This document shows, one piece after another, positions 16,409 to 25,372 of a DNA stretch of 64,000 bases. The stretch is from NCBI RefSeq assembly GCF_000559025.1, contig NZ_JAAN01000035.1:186001-250000 (forward strand), read 5' to 3'. The notes beneath the pieces were generated by a model. That model ran no database searches, had not been told where the DNA came from, and saw only the letters and a program-made list of their open reading frames with translations. Every line of letters begins with the position of its first letter. The first letter of the stretch is position 1. Made by a program: the position numbers and the translations under genes. The DNA is from Luteimonas huabeiensis HB2. Lineage in GTDB: Bacteria; Pseudomonadota; Gammaproteobacteria; Xanthomonadales; Xanthomonadaceae.

Positions 16409-17335
16409 TTGTCCACCACGCTCATCCAAGCCGACCTGCCCCTGCCGCTGCGCCATCGCGGCAAGGTTCGCGACGTGTTCGACCTGCCCGAGCGCCAGTT
16501 GCCGCAGGGCGCGCGCGGGACCGGCGACCACCTGCTGATCGTCGCCACCGACCGCCTGTCCGCCTTCGACGTGGTGCTGCCGGACCCGATCCCCGGAAAG
16601 GGCGAGATGCTGTGCCGGATCAGCAACTTCTGGTTCGAGAAGACCGCGCACCTGATGCCCAACCACCTGACCGGCATCGCGGTGGCCGACGTGCTGCCCG
16701 AAGGCATCGACCCGGCGCCCTACGCGCAGCGGTCGGTGGTGACCCGTCGCCTGCGGCCGGTGCCGGTGGAGGCGATCGCGCGCGGCTACCTGATCGGCAG
16801 CGGCTGGAAGGACTACCAGCGCACCGGGCGCGTCTCCGGGATCGCCCTGCCCGACGGCCTGCGCCAGGCCGAGCGGCTCGCCGAGCCGATCTTCACCCCG
16901 TCCACCAAGGCCGCCGTCGGCGAGCACGACGAGAACATCGACTTCGACAGCATGGTCCGCCGCATCGGCGCGGAACTGGCCGAGCAGATCCGCGACGCCA
17001 CCCTGCGCCTGTACCGCTACGCCGCCGAGTACGCCGCCGCGCGCGGCATCCTGCTGGCCGACACCAAGTTCGAGTTCGGCACCGACGCCGACGGCCGGCT
17101 CTACGTGATGGACGAGATGCTCACCCCCGACTCCTCGCGCTACTGGCCGGCCGAGGAATACGCCGTGGGCAGCAGCCCGCCGAGCTACGACAAGCAGATC
17201 GTGCGCGACTGGCTGGAGACCCAGGACTGGGACAAGACCGCGCCCGGGCCGCGCCTGCCGGCCGAGGTGATCGAGCGCACCCGCGCCCGCTACGCCGAGG
17301 CGCTGCAGCGCCTGGCCGGGATCGAGATCGGCTGA
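16409..17335 (+). CDS. purC: Phosphoribosylaminoimidazole-succinocarboxamide synthase
   Basis: ATP-dependent ligase joining CAIR and aspartate to give SAICAR in purine synthesis. 308 residues, the longer eukaryote-like type found in xanthomonads. Motifs are [12 protein letters not shown] (ATP loop, about 14-25), [44 protein letters not shown] and [12 protein letters not shown]. The start is taken as TTG at 16409, giving (M)[18 protein letters not shown], which matches the family start; upstream in-frame sequence is the heptamer repeat. Probably transcribed alone. Confidence 0.95.
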   Translation: MSTTLIQADLPLPLRHRGKVRDVFDLPERQLPQGARGTGDHLLIVATDRLSAFDVVLPDPIPGKGEMLCRISNFWFEKTAHLMPNHLTGIAVADVLPEGIDPAPYAQRSVVTRRLRPVPVEAIARGYLIGSGWKDYQRTGRVSGIALPDGLRQAERLAEPIFTPSTKAAVGEHDENIDFDSMVRRIGAELAEQIRDATLRLYRYAAEYAAARGILLADTKFEFGTDADGRLYVMDEMLTPDSSRYWPAEEYAVGSSPPSYDKQIVRDWLETQDWDKTAPGPRLPAEVIERTRARYAEALQRLAGIEIG

Positions 17336-17402
17336 CCGCGCGCCGCCGCGCGGCTCGGGTATGCTCCCGACGAGGGCGGAAGACGGCCCCGGGGAGATGC
17401 CG

Positions 17403-17870
17403 ATGGCACGGAACATGGCCCTGCGGATCGCACTGGCGTGCGCGCCGGCCGCGATCTGCGCGCACCCGATCGCGACGGCGGCGCCGCCCGCCTCGCACGC
17501 CTGCGCGGAAGTGGCGCGCGCCGCGGAGCGGCTGGCCTGCTACGACCGTGCCTTTCCGCCCAGCGAGGCGGCGCGGCACGCGGCGGCGGAACTGGCCCGC
17601 GAGGACTTCGGCCTGCCCGATCGCACCGGCGCGCCGGCCGCCGAACCGGTGCCCGAGCGCATCGAGGCACGGGTGACGCGGGTGACCTACGCCGATGGCG
17701 GCCGCCGGGTGGTGACGCTGGACAACGGCCAGACCTGGGCCACCACCGAGGGCGGCAGCCGCGGCCACGTCGCCGAGGGCGACAGCGTGAGCGTGCGCAC
17801 CGGCGCGCTCGGCGGCTACCTGCTGCGCACGCCGGCGGGCGTCTCGCTGCGCGTGCGGCGGGTGCGCTGA
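17403..17870 (+). CDS. Exported protein of unknown function with RLACYD motif
   Basis: 155 residues. A signal peptide (about 1-24, hydrophobic ALRIALACAPAAICA) is followed by CAEVARAAERLACYDRAF, a Cys-pair motif seen in many small exported proteobacterial proteins. The C-terminal half (about 85-155) is a small beta-rich domain, VTRVTYADGGRRVVTLDNGQTW. The ATG at 17403 is chosen because GGGGAG lies 6 bases upstream. It precedes the TPR-oxygenase gene by 4 bp, so the two are likely coexpressed. I do not recognise a specific function. Confidence 0.7.
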   Translation: MARNMALRIALACAPAAICAHPIATAAPPASHACAEVARAAERLACYDRAFPPSEAARHAAAELAREDFGLPDRTGAPAAEPVPERIEARVTRVTYADGGRRVVTLDNGQTWATTEGGSRGHVAEGDSVSVRTGALGGYLLRTPAGVSLRVRRVR

Positions 17871-17874
17871 CGCG

Positions 17875-19707
17875 ATGCCCGCGCCCGCCGGGCCGCGACC
17901 GCTGACGGCCTCGCAGGCGGCACGGTTTTCGCGCGCGCTGGGCCACTTGCGCCACGGCGAGACGCTCCGGGCCGAACAGGAGGCGCGGCGCCTGCTGCAG
18001 GAAGCGCCGGAGGCCGCCGACGCCTGGCAACTGCTCGGCATGTGCCTGGCCGACGGCGGGCGCCTGCCGGAAGCGCTGGCGGCCTTCGAGCAGGCGCTGC
18101 AGCGCGCACCGGACAGCGTGCCGGTGCTCTCCAATGCCGCCGCCTGCCTGCGCCGGGCGGGCCGCCTCGAGGACGCCTACGCCCTGCTCGGCCGCGCCGC
18201 CGGCAGCGCCGAGGCCGCACTGCAGCAGAGCCGCCTCGCGCTGCAGCTGCGCGATCCCGCGCGCGCGGTCGATGCCTGCCGGCGCGCCCTGGCGCTGGCG
18301 CCCGATTCCGCCGCAGCCTGGCTCGGCCTGGGCCATGCGCTGCGCGCGCAAGGCGACTGGGACGCCGCCGCGCAGGCGCTGGAGCAGGCGGTCGCGCGCG
18401 CACCGGCGCACGCGCCGGCCTGGGCGGCGCTGGGCGCCGTCCACCGGCTGGCCGGGCGCGTCGAAGCGGCGCTGCGCTGCCTGCGCCGCGCCGAAGCCCT
18501 GGGCGAGGTCGGCCCCGACCTGCTCGACGCGCTCAGCGGGGCGCTGGTGGACGCGGGGCAGCCCGAGGCCGCGCTCGACAACGCCCGCCGCCTGGTGATG
18601 CGGCACCCGGCCTACGCCGGCGGCCACGACACCCTGGCCCGCCTGCTGTGGGAACACGGGGATGAGGATCCGCTGGCGGGATTCCGCGCCGCCGCGCGCG
18701 CCCAGCCCGGCAACCGGCCGCTGTGGCTGGCGTTCGCCCGGCTGCTGCTGCGCGCCCGTCGCGCGGAGGAGGCGCTGGCCGCGGCCGAAGCGTTGCGCCT
18801 GCGCCACGGCGACGACCCCACGCTGTGCTGGCTGCGCGCCGAGGCGCTGGACCGGCTGGACCGGATGGACGAGGCCGCGGCGGCGTTCGCCGAGGCGCAT
18901 CGCGCGCTCGGCCGCGACCACGTCGCCTTCCTCAACGCCCATGCGCGGCACCTGTTCCGCCGCGGCGACTGGCGCCGCGCGGGCGAGCTCGCCGAGGCCG
19001 CGACCCGGCTCGCGCCCGGCGACCAGGAGGCCTGGAGCCACCTGGGCACCGCCTGGCGGCTGGCCGGCGACGCGCGCGAGTTCTGGCTGTGCGACTACGA
19101 TCGCCTGGTCGGCGACGTCGAGGTCCGGCCGCCGCCGGGCTACCGCGATCCCGCCGCCTTCCTCGACGCCCTCGCCGCCCGCCTCGAGGCCCTGCACCGG
19201 GCCGTGCGCGAGCCGGTGGACCAGAGCGTGCGCAACGGCTCGCAGACGCCCGGGCGCCTGTTCGGCCGCGGCGATCCGATTCTCGATGCGGCGCAGGCCG
19301 CGCTGCACGAGGCCGTGCGCGGCTGGCTGCAGGCGCTGCCCGAGGACGACCGCCACCCCTTCCTCGGCCGCAAGCGCCGCGACGTGCGCATGCTCGGCTC
19401 GTGGTCGGTGCGGCTGCGCGCCTCCGGGCGGCACGCCAACCACATCCATCCGCAGGGCTGGCTGAGCTCGGCGTTCTACGTCGCCCTGCCGGAGGACGTG
19501 CGGCGCGAGGGCCCCCACCCCGCGGGCTGCCTGCAGCTGGGCCAGCCGCTGGAAGACCTGGGCCTGGCGCTGCCGCCACGGCGCATCGTCCGGCCCGCGC
19601 CGGGGCGCCTGGCGCTGTTTCCCTCCTACGTCTGGCACGGCACGGTGCCGTTCTCCAGCCCCGCGCCGCGGCTCACCATCGCGGTGGACATGCTGCCCGC
19701 CGCCTGA
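17875..19707 (+). CDS. TPR protein with C-terminal 2OG-Fe(II) oxygenase-like domain
   Basis: 610 residues. About 1-390 are tandem tetratricopeptide repeats (for example AWLGLGHALRAQGDWDAAAQ, DAWQLLGMCLADGGRLPEAL). From about 410 comes a putative 2OG-Fe(II) oxygenase domain (PF13759-like). It carries HANHIHPQGWLSSAFYVALP near 520, with the likely iron His residues, and WHGTVPFSSPAPRLTIAVD near 587, with the distal His and the 2-oxoglutarate Arg. No signal peptide. Such TPR-oxygenase fusions probably modify a partner protein bound by the TPRs, but the substrate is unknown. It starts 4 bp after the upstream exported-protein gene. Confidence 0.78.
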   Translation: MPAPAGPRPLTASQAARFSRALGHLRHGETLRAEQEARRLLQEAPEAADAWQLLGMCLADGGRLPEALAAFEQALQRAPDSVPVLSNAAACLRRAGRLEDAYALLGRAAGSAEAALQQSRLALQLRDPARAVDACRRALALAPDSAAAWLGLGHALRAQGDWDAAAQALEQAVARAPAHAPAWAALGAVHRLAGRVEAALRCLRRAEALGEVGPDLLDALSGALVDAGQPEAALDNARRLVMRHPAYAGGHDTLARLLWEHGDEDPLAGFRAAARAQPGNRPLWLAFARLLLRARRAEEALAAAEALRLRHGDDPTLCWLRAEALDRLDRMDEAAAAFAEAHRALGRDHVAFLNAHARHLFRRGDWRRAGELAEAATRLAPGDQEAWSHLGTAWRLAGDAREFWLCDYDRLVGDVEVRPPPGYRDPAAFLDALAARLEALHRAVREPVDQSVRNGSQTPGRLFGRGDPILDAAQAALHEAVRGWLQALPEDDRHPFLGRKRRDVRMLGSWSVRLRASGRHANHIHPQGWLSSAFYVALPEDVRREGPHPAGCLQLGQPLEDLGLALPPRRIVRPAPGRLALFPSYVWHGTVPFSSPAPRLTIAVDMLPAA

Positions 19708-19763
19708 GCGGCGTCATGCCGGGCCTGCGGACGGGCGGCGACGTCGCCGCCCGTCCGGTGCGG

Positions 19764-22643
19764 TCAGAACTGGAAGCTCAGCGTGCTGAAGATGTAGCGA
19801 CCGGCCTGGTCGTAGCCGCCCAGGGAGTTGCCGTTGAGCACCAGCGTGCCGCCCACCAGCGGCGGCTCCTTGTCGGCGATGTTGTTCACGCCCACCGTCC
19901 AGGTGGCGACGTCCCACAGGTCCATCGAGGCGGACAGGTCGAAGTAGCTGTAGCTGCCGAGGCGATGGCCGTTGGCGATCAGCAGTCGGTCGTCGGTGCC
20001 CGGCGTGCCGTCGATGCCCTCGTAGTCCAGCGCGCCCACGTAGCGCCAGCGCAGGCCGACGCTGTAGCGGTCGAAGCCGTAGCGCAGGCTGGCGATGTGC
20101 CGCCATTCGGGCGCGTTGCAGGCTTCGTTGATCAGCCCGGCGCAATCGTAGGCGGTGGTCGGATCGTCGGCGATCGGCTGGAAGGTCTGCTCCAGCAGGT
20201 GGGTGCCGACGATCGAGGCGGTCATCCGTCCCGGGCCGAGCGCCCAGGCATAGGAGGCGGACAGGTCGATGCCGCTGAAGTCGAAGCTGCCGTAGTTGCC
20301 CAGGGTGTTGACGACCAGGCCCGAGGTCTCCGGATTGCTGCCCAGCCACAGGTCGCCGGTCGTCGGATTGCGCCGGATCAGCGAGCACATCGCGCTCTGC
20401 CCGCCCGCGCACAGGTCGATGATGACCCGCGGGCCGATGTCGGTGATCGAGTCCTCGACCTCGATGCGGTAATAGTCGATGGCCAGGTTGAGATCGTCGA
20501 TCGGGCTGGCGGCGAAGCCGATCGTCCAGGTGTCCGCGGTCTCGGGGTCGAGGCCGAGGTTGCCGCCCGCGAACTGGTTGTACTGGCCGGCCGGATTGTC
20601 CGGCACGAAACCGTACTGGGACGGCGCAAGACCGGTCGCCGCGCATTGCTCGACGGTGAACGTCGGCGTCGGGCCCGCGCAGGGATCGGAACCGCCCCAC
20701 AGGGCGATGCCCTGGGCGCTGAACAGTTCGTTGATGCTGGGTGCGCGGATGGCGCGGTTCCAGCCGGCGCGCAGCAGGTAGCGGCCGTCGTCGAAGCTGG
20801 CGCCGAGGCCGGCCTTGTAGGTGTTCACGCCGCCGGAGTTGCTGTAGTCGGAATAGCGGTAGCCCAGCTCCAGGTCCAGCCCGCTCAGCGCGCCGGCATC
20901 GGCGATCAGCGGCACCGCGCTCTCCAGGAAGAACTCGTGCACGTACAACTCGCCCGCCAGGGGCGTCGTCGGGCCGCCGAGGCCGGTGAAGTTGCCGGTC
21001 GCCATGTTGGTGTCGGGGGTGCGCTCGTAGGTCTCCTCGCGCCATTCGTAGCCCAGCGCCAGCGCGATCGGGCGGTCCGCCGCCCAGGGCAGGCCGACGC
21101 CCAGGTCGCCCGAGGCGTAGGCGTTGACGGTCTTCATCGAGGTCACGTAGTTGACGATGCCCACGCCCTGCAGGGCCTGCGCGGCTTCCTCGGTCACCGC
21201 GTCCTGCCAGACGTTGTAGAACACGCAGCCGTCGAACGAGCCGTCCGGGCAGCCCAGCAACGCGGAGCGCACGCGATCGGTGATGAAGTCGTTGACGCTC
21301 TCTTCCTTGATCGAGCTGCGGTTGTAGGTGAACGAGGCGTCGTAGTTCCAGCGCTCGTTGATCTCGCCGCCCAGGCCGGTGGTGATGCGGTAGTTGGTGG
21401 ACTCGGCCTTGGAGATGCGGGGGCCGCCCTCGACGTTGCGCTTGTTGACCAGCACCGTGATCTCGTCGTCGGTGATGCCCAGGTCGCCGCACAGGGTGCC
21501 GATGATCTCGTTGTCGCAGGCCACGTCGACGTCGGTGTTGAAGGTGCCGCTGGGCGCGATCTGGGTGGAACTGCGGCGGTTGACGAACATCGCCTCCACG
21601 TAGGGCACGAAGTGCGGGGTGATCTCGTACTTGATGCGGGTGCCGGCGGTGTAGCGGCTGTCCGGGCGCTGGTAGTAGTTGATCGGCGCGTAGTTGTAGA
21701 GCGCGCCGACGCCGGGCTGCCAGGTGCCGTCGGCACCGAGGTGGGCCGCGGTGTTGCCGCCGGTCAGCGACGGCGCCAGGATGGTGAAGTTGGCGGGATC
21801 GGCGCCGCCGGAGCCGCCGCAGGCGGTGCCGCTGTTGTTGAGCGCGCAGGACGAATAGTCGCGCTCGCCCTGCAGCATCGCCTCGTTCTTGCGCCAGGTC
21901 GCCCAGGCCACGGCATGGCCGCCGTTGCCGAAGCTGCCGCCGATGGACAGGTCGATGTTGCGCGAGATGCCGTCGAAGCCGGAATTTCCGGTGGGGTAAT
22001 CGTAGCCGGCCGCATCCATCAGGCCCTGCATGTAGCGGTTGTCGTTGTCGTGCTGGTAGGCCGAGTAGCCCAGGTTGACGTTGACGCCCTCGAACTCGTC
22101 GTCGAGGACGAAGTTGACCACGCCGGCGACCGCGTCGGAGCCGTACACCGCGGAGGCGCCGCCGGTCAGCACGTCCACGCGCTGCACCAGCGCCGAGGGA
22201 ATGATGCTGAGGTCGGGCGTCTCGCCCAGGCCCTTCGGAATGCGGCGGCCGTTGACCAGGGTCAGCGTGCGCTGGGGCCCCAGGTCGCGCAGGTCGACGG
22301 TGGCGTAGCCCTGCGACGGGTTGTTCATGAAGTTGTCGAAGCCGTTCTGGAAGCCCAGCTGCGGATACTGGTTCACCAGGTCCTCGACCTTGGTCGCGCC
22401 CGAGTACTGGAACTCCTCTTTCTGGATCTCCGCCACCGGACTGGCGGCGGTCATGGTCTGGCTGCGCAGGCGGGTACCGGTGACGGTGACCGTATCCAGG
22501 GTCGCGGCCGGATCCTCGGAGGGCGCCGGAGGCGGGACGGTGTCCTGCGCGATGGCCCCGAAACTCCCGGAACAACACAGCGCCCCGGCGAGGGCGACGG
22601 ACAAGCGATTGCGGCGAGCGGCGATTCTGCGGACGTGCGTCAT
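19764..22643 (-). CDS. TonB-dependent outer-membrane receptor
   Basis: 959-residue outer-membrane transporter energised by TonB. Signal peptide about 1-32 (cleavage after GAIA). A TonB-box-like stretch is LDTVTVTGTRLRS, and the plug domain runs about 55-200 (PVAEIQKEEFQYSGATKVEDLV, GGASAVYGSDAVAGVVNFVL). A long 22-strand-type barrel follows, ending in YIFSTLSFQF with the terminal Phe needed for assembly. AGGGGAGAATC precedes the ATG at 22643. The length and plug type resemble the large oligomeric-substrate receptors common in xanthomonads. Substrate unknown; no adjacent transporter or hydrolase helps. Confidence 0.92.
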   Translation of the reverse strand: MTHVRRIAARRNRLSVALAGALCCSGSFGAIAQDTVPPPAPSEDPAATLDTVTVTGTRLRSQTMTAASPVAEIQKEEFQYSGATKVEDLVNQYPQLGFQNGFDNFMNNPSQGYATVDLRDLGPQRTLTLVNGRRIPKGLGETPDLSIIPSALVQRVDVLTGGASAVYGSDAVAGVVNFVLDDEFEGVNVNLGYSAYQHDNDNRYMQGLMDAAGYDYPTGNSGFDGISRNIDLSIGGSFGNGGHAVAWATWRKNEAMLQGERDYSSCALNNSGTACGGSGGADPANFTILAPSLTGGNTAAHLGADGTWQPGVGALYNYAPINYYQRPDSRYTAGTRIKYEITPHFVPYVEAMFVNRRSSTQIAPSGTFNTDVDVACDNEIIGTLCGDLGITDDEITVLVNKRNVEGGPRISKAESTNYRITTGLGGEINERWNYDASFTYNRSSIKEESVNDFITDRVRSALLGCPDGSFDGCVFYNVWQDAVTEEAAQALQGVGIVNYVTSMKTVNAYASGDLGVGLPWAADRPIALALGYEWREETYERTPDTNMATGNFTGLGGPTTPLAGELYVHEFFLESAVPLIADAGALSGLDLELGYRYSDYSNSGGVNTYKAGLGASFDDGRYLLRAGWNRAIRAPSINELFSAQGIALWGGSDPCAGPTPTFTVEQCAATGLAPSQYGFVPDNPAGQYNQFAGGNLGLDPETADTWTIGFAASPIDDLNLAIDYYRIEVEDSITDIGPRVIIDLCAGGQSAMCSLIRRNPTTGDLWLGSNPETSGLVVNTLGNYGSFDFSGIDLSASYAWALGPGRMTASIVGTHLLEQTFQPIADDPTTAYDCAGLINEACNAPEWRHIASLRYGFDRYSVGLRWRYVGALDYEGIDGTPGTDDRLLIANGHRLGSYSYFDLSASMDLWDVATWTVGVNNIADKEPPLVGGTLVLNGNSLGGYDQAGRYIFSTLSFQF

Positions 22644-22894
22644 GATTCTCCCCTTGCGTGAAAAATGCTTGGTGTTCGTTCTTCGAAACCCCTGCCCTCC
22701 CCCCCGCTCCCTGGGCATCGGTATCGGCGAATACGCCCGGCTCCCTGGCGCGACCTGAACGTAACACAAATTTTTCGACGTCAATACGGGATTTTTACAA
22801 CCGTGCTGCAGTTCCCAAACCGGCGCAGAATGCCGCCGGGACGCCCCACCGGGGCGGAAGATAATGTTTCAGAAGAAACCATCCGGAGGGAAAC

Positions 22895-23377
22895 ATGAGC
22901 GCGCACGCCGCCGAGCGCCCGATCGACCGCTGGTTCGCCAGTTACTCCGACGACCACCGCAACCGGACCAACCAGCGCATCCACGTCGTCGCCGTCCCGC
23001 TGATCCTGTGGAGCGTCATCGCCCTGCTGTGGTGCATTCCCACTGCCGAGGGCCTGCTCCGTCCCGGCGCCTGGGCGGGTCTGGCGATGTTCGCCGCCTG
23101 GCTGTTCTACTTCCGCGCCTCGCGCCGGCTGGGCCTGGGCATGGCGGGGATGTTCCTCGCGATGGGCGCGCTCACCCACGTCCTGCACGCTTCGCTCGGC
23201 GCTCGCGGGCTGCTCGCCCTGGCGCTGGCGGTGTTCGTGGCGGCCTGGATCGCGCAGTTCGTCGGCCACAAGATCGAAGGGCGCAAGCCCAGCTTCCTGA
23301 CCGATCTGGTGTACCTCTTGATCGGTCCGGCCTGGGTGCTGGCCAAGGGCTACCGGCTGCTCGGCCTGCGCTGGTGA
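22895..23377 (+). CDS. DUF962/Mpo1-like membrane protein
   Basis: 160 residues with four predicted membrane helices. It matches the YGL010w/Mpo1 family (DUF962): DRWFASYSDDHRNRTNQRIH near the N-terminus, then SRRLGLGMAGMFLAM, AWIAQFVGHKIEGRKPSF and DLVYLLIGPAWVLAK. Yeast Mpo1 is an Fe(II)-dependent dioxygenase that alpha-oxidises 2-hydroxy fatty acids; the conserved His residues (H21, H30, H92, H129 region) are present. GGAGGGAAAC precedes the ATG. Role in bacteria not established. It stands alone, divergent from the TonB receptor. Confidence 0.85.
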   Translation: MSAHAAERPIDRWFASYSDDHRNRTNQRIHVVAVPLILWSVIALLWCIPTAEGLLRPGAWAGLAMFAAWLFYFRASRRLGLGMAGMFLAMGALTHVLHASLGARGLLALALAVFVAAWIAQFVGHKIEGRKPSFLTDLVYLLIGPAWVLAKGYRLLGLRW

Positions 23378-23381
23378 GCGT

Positions 23382-24281
23382 TCACGGCCGCTTCGGATCG
23401 GCGGCGTCGGCGAGCAGCATCCGCGCCGTGGGGCGGAACGGCCGCGGCGCATAGTCGAGGTCGGCCCGGGCCGGCCCCGCATCGAAGACCAGGTCCTCGC
23501 GCAGGCGCGCCACCGCGCCGGCGGGCAGGCCGCGCAGGCGGCCGGCCGCGTGCGCGGCGGCCAGCGCAGCGCGGAACAGCGGGACCGGCACCCGCCACAG
23601 CCGCGGCCTGCCGGGCAACGCGGCCAGGACGCGCCGCACCATCTCGTCGTAGGGCAGCGTCTCGCCGCCGGGAAGGGCGTAGGCGCGGCCGCCGGCGGCC
23701 GGTGCCCGGGCCGCGGCCACGGCGGCCTGCGCCAGATCGTCCACATGCACCGGCTGCCGCAGCCCGGTGGCGTCGCGCGGAAGCACGAAGCCGCCGCAGC
23801 GCCGGGCGATCGCGGCGATCCGGCACAGGTTGGCGTCGCGCGCGGCGCCGTAGACCAGCGTCGGGCGCAGCAGCGTCGCCTGCGCGCCATGCCTGCGCGC
23901 CGCCTCGAACACGCGCGCCTCCGCTTCGCGCAGGGTGGCGGCCAGGGCGCGTTCGCCGGCGTCCTCGGCGTCCGCCTTGGTGGCCAGGCTGGTCGAGCCG
24001 AACGCGACCACCCGCGGCGCCCGCAGCCGCGCGGCGGCGTACCAGTGCGAGAAGCGGTCGAGCGGGCCGCAGCTGAAGACCGTGTCGTACTCCGGCGACG
24101 GCGGCTCGAACCCGGGGAAGCCGCCGCGATGCCAGCGCAACCCGGCATCGTCGCCATCGGCCGGCGGCGTGCGCGACACCGCATCGACCCGCCAGCCGGC
24201 CGCGCGCAGCCGCGCCAGCAGCGCCGCGCCGATCTGCCCGCTGGCGCCGAACACCAGCGCCCGTCGCGCGCGGTCGCTCAT
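23382..24281 (-). CDS. NAD(P)-binding epimerase/dehydratase-like protein
   Basis: 299-residue Rossmann-fold protein of the extended/atypical SDR group. The dinucleotide loop is GASGQIGAALLARL (about 13-26), with VDDLAQAAVAA near 190 as in sugar epimerases. The usual catalytic YxxxK is not evident; the region RPTLVYGAARDANL resembles the epimerase RPxxxYG element. It may bind quinones or act as an oxidoreductase; substrate unknown. It converges on the Mpo1-like gene with only 4 bp between stop codons. Confidence 0.7.
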   Translation of the reverse strand: MSDRARRALVFGASGQIGAALLARLRAAGWRVDAVSRTPPADGDDAGLRWHRGGFPGFEPPSPEYDTVFSCGPLDRFSHWYAAARLRAPRVVAFGSTSLATKADAEDAGERALAATLREAEARVFEAARRHGAQATLLRPTLVYGAARDANLCRIAAIARRCGGFVLPRDATGLRQPVHVDDLAQAAVAAARAPAAGGRAYALPGGETLPYDEMVRRVLAALPGRPRLWRVPVPLFRAALAAAHAAGRLRGLPAGAVARLREDLVFDAGPARADLDYAPRPFRPTARMLLADAADPKRP

Positions 24282-24399
24282 GCGCGGCTCGCCGAACGTG
24301 CGCAGCGATGGGGGCGTGGCGTCATCGCGACAGCATAGCCGCGCCGCGCGACCGGGACGGGTAGACTCGCAACGGCCATCGCTCTTTCCGGACCAGGAC

Positions 24400-25290
24400 A
24401 TGCGCCTTCCGCCCTCGGCCCTGCTGCTGGCCACCGACCTCAGCGCGCGCTGCGACCGCGCGCTCGACCGCGCCGCCCAGCTGGCCGCGCAATGGGACGC
24501 GCGGCTGGTCGCCGCGACGGTCGCGCCCGACGAACGCGCGCAGGAGATCCGCGACGAAGTCCTGCCGCTGCCGGCGTGGGCGCGCCGGGAATCGCCCCCG
24601 GAGGCTGCGCGGCGGCGGCTGCGCCGCGACCTCGACGACGCCGGCCTGACCCGGGCCGAGGCGGTGATCGCCCACGGCGCCCCGGGCCCGGCCCTGCTCG
24701 AGGCCGCCCGGGCCCACGACTGCGGCCTGATCGTGCTCGGCATCGCGCGCAACGAGGCCTTCCAGCGGCCGGTCGTGGGTTCGACGATCGCCTGGCTGGC
24801 GCGGCATTCGCCGCTGCCGGTGCTGGTGGTCCACGACCGCGTCCGCGGCGCGTACCGCAGGCTCGCCGTGGCCAGCGACTTCTCCGCCACCGCCGGGCGC
24901 GCGCTCGAAACCGCCGCACGGCTGTTTCCGGACGCCCCGCGCTACGCGCTGGTCCACGGCGCCGACGCGCCGCGCCTGGGCCTGGTCGACAACGCGCGCA
25001 GCCGCGCCGCGCTGGGCGCGGCGGCCGCCGGGGAAGCGCGCGCGGCCGCCGCCGCGCATCTCGACGGACTCGACCTCGGCGATGGGGTGCGCGGGCGGAT
25101 CGAGTGCGTGATCGAGCCCGTGGAACCGGTGCGCCTGATCGATGCCTGGGTCGCCGCCGACGGCGCCGACCTCGCGATTCTGGGCAGCCACGGGCGCAGC
25201 GCGTTGTCGGACATGCTGCTGGGCAGCGTGGCGCAGCGCCTGCTCGACACGGTCGACATCGACACGCTGATCGTCCGCCGGCAGGACTGA
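24400..25290 (+). CDS. Tandem universal stress protein
   Basis: 296 residues with two UspA domains (about 1-145 and 150-296). The second has the ATP-binding signature GSHGRSALSDMLLGSVAQRL near 265-285; the first has a degenerate version (GIARNEAFQRPVVGSTIAWL). Two-domain Usp proteins form pseudo-dimers and respond to stress or respiratory limits, but the exact role is open. AGGA precedes the ATG. It is divergent from the epimerase-like gene and lies 82 bp before the antiporter operon on the same strand. Confidence 0.85.
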   Translation: MRLPPSALLLATDLSARCDRALDRAAQLAAQWDARLVAATVAPDERAQEIRDEVLPLPAWARRESPPEAARRRLRRDLDDAGLTRAEAVIAHGAPGPALLEAARAHDCGLIVLGIARNEAFQRPVVGSTIAWLARHSPLPVLVVHDRVRGAYRRLAVASDFSATAGRALETAARLFPDAPRYALVHGADAPRLGLVDNARSRAALGAAAAGEARAAAAAHLDGLDLGDGVRGRIECVIEPVEPVRLIDAWVAADGADLAILGSHGRSALSDMLLGSVAQRLLDTVDIDTLIVRRQD

Positions 25291-25332
25291 CCGGCCCGGC
25301 CGGGGGCTCGCGGAGCGCCGCAAAACGCCTGC

Positions 25333-25338
25333 TAGAAT
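25333..25338 (+). promoter_or_regulatory. Candidate -10 box for the antiporter operon
   Basis: TAGAAT, 5 of 6 match to TATAAT, 34 bp before the mrpA start. No strong -35 is seen in the GC-rich sequence upstream. It suggests the antiporter operon has its own promoter rather than reading through from the stress-protein gene. Confidence 0.35.
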
Positions 25339-25372
25339 CGAACGCCTTGCTCGCGAATCGCGCATTCCCTGC

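Noticed and set aside
18723-22661. Very long open frame on the plus strand across the TPR-oxygenase and TonB receptor genes
   Set aside because: It is antisense or out of frame to two clear genes, has Arg/Ala/Val/Gly-biased composition typical of GC-rich shadow frames, and no recognisable domain.
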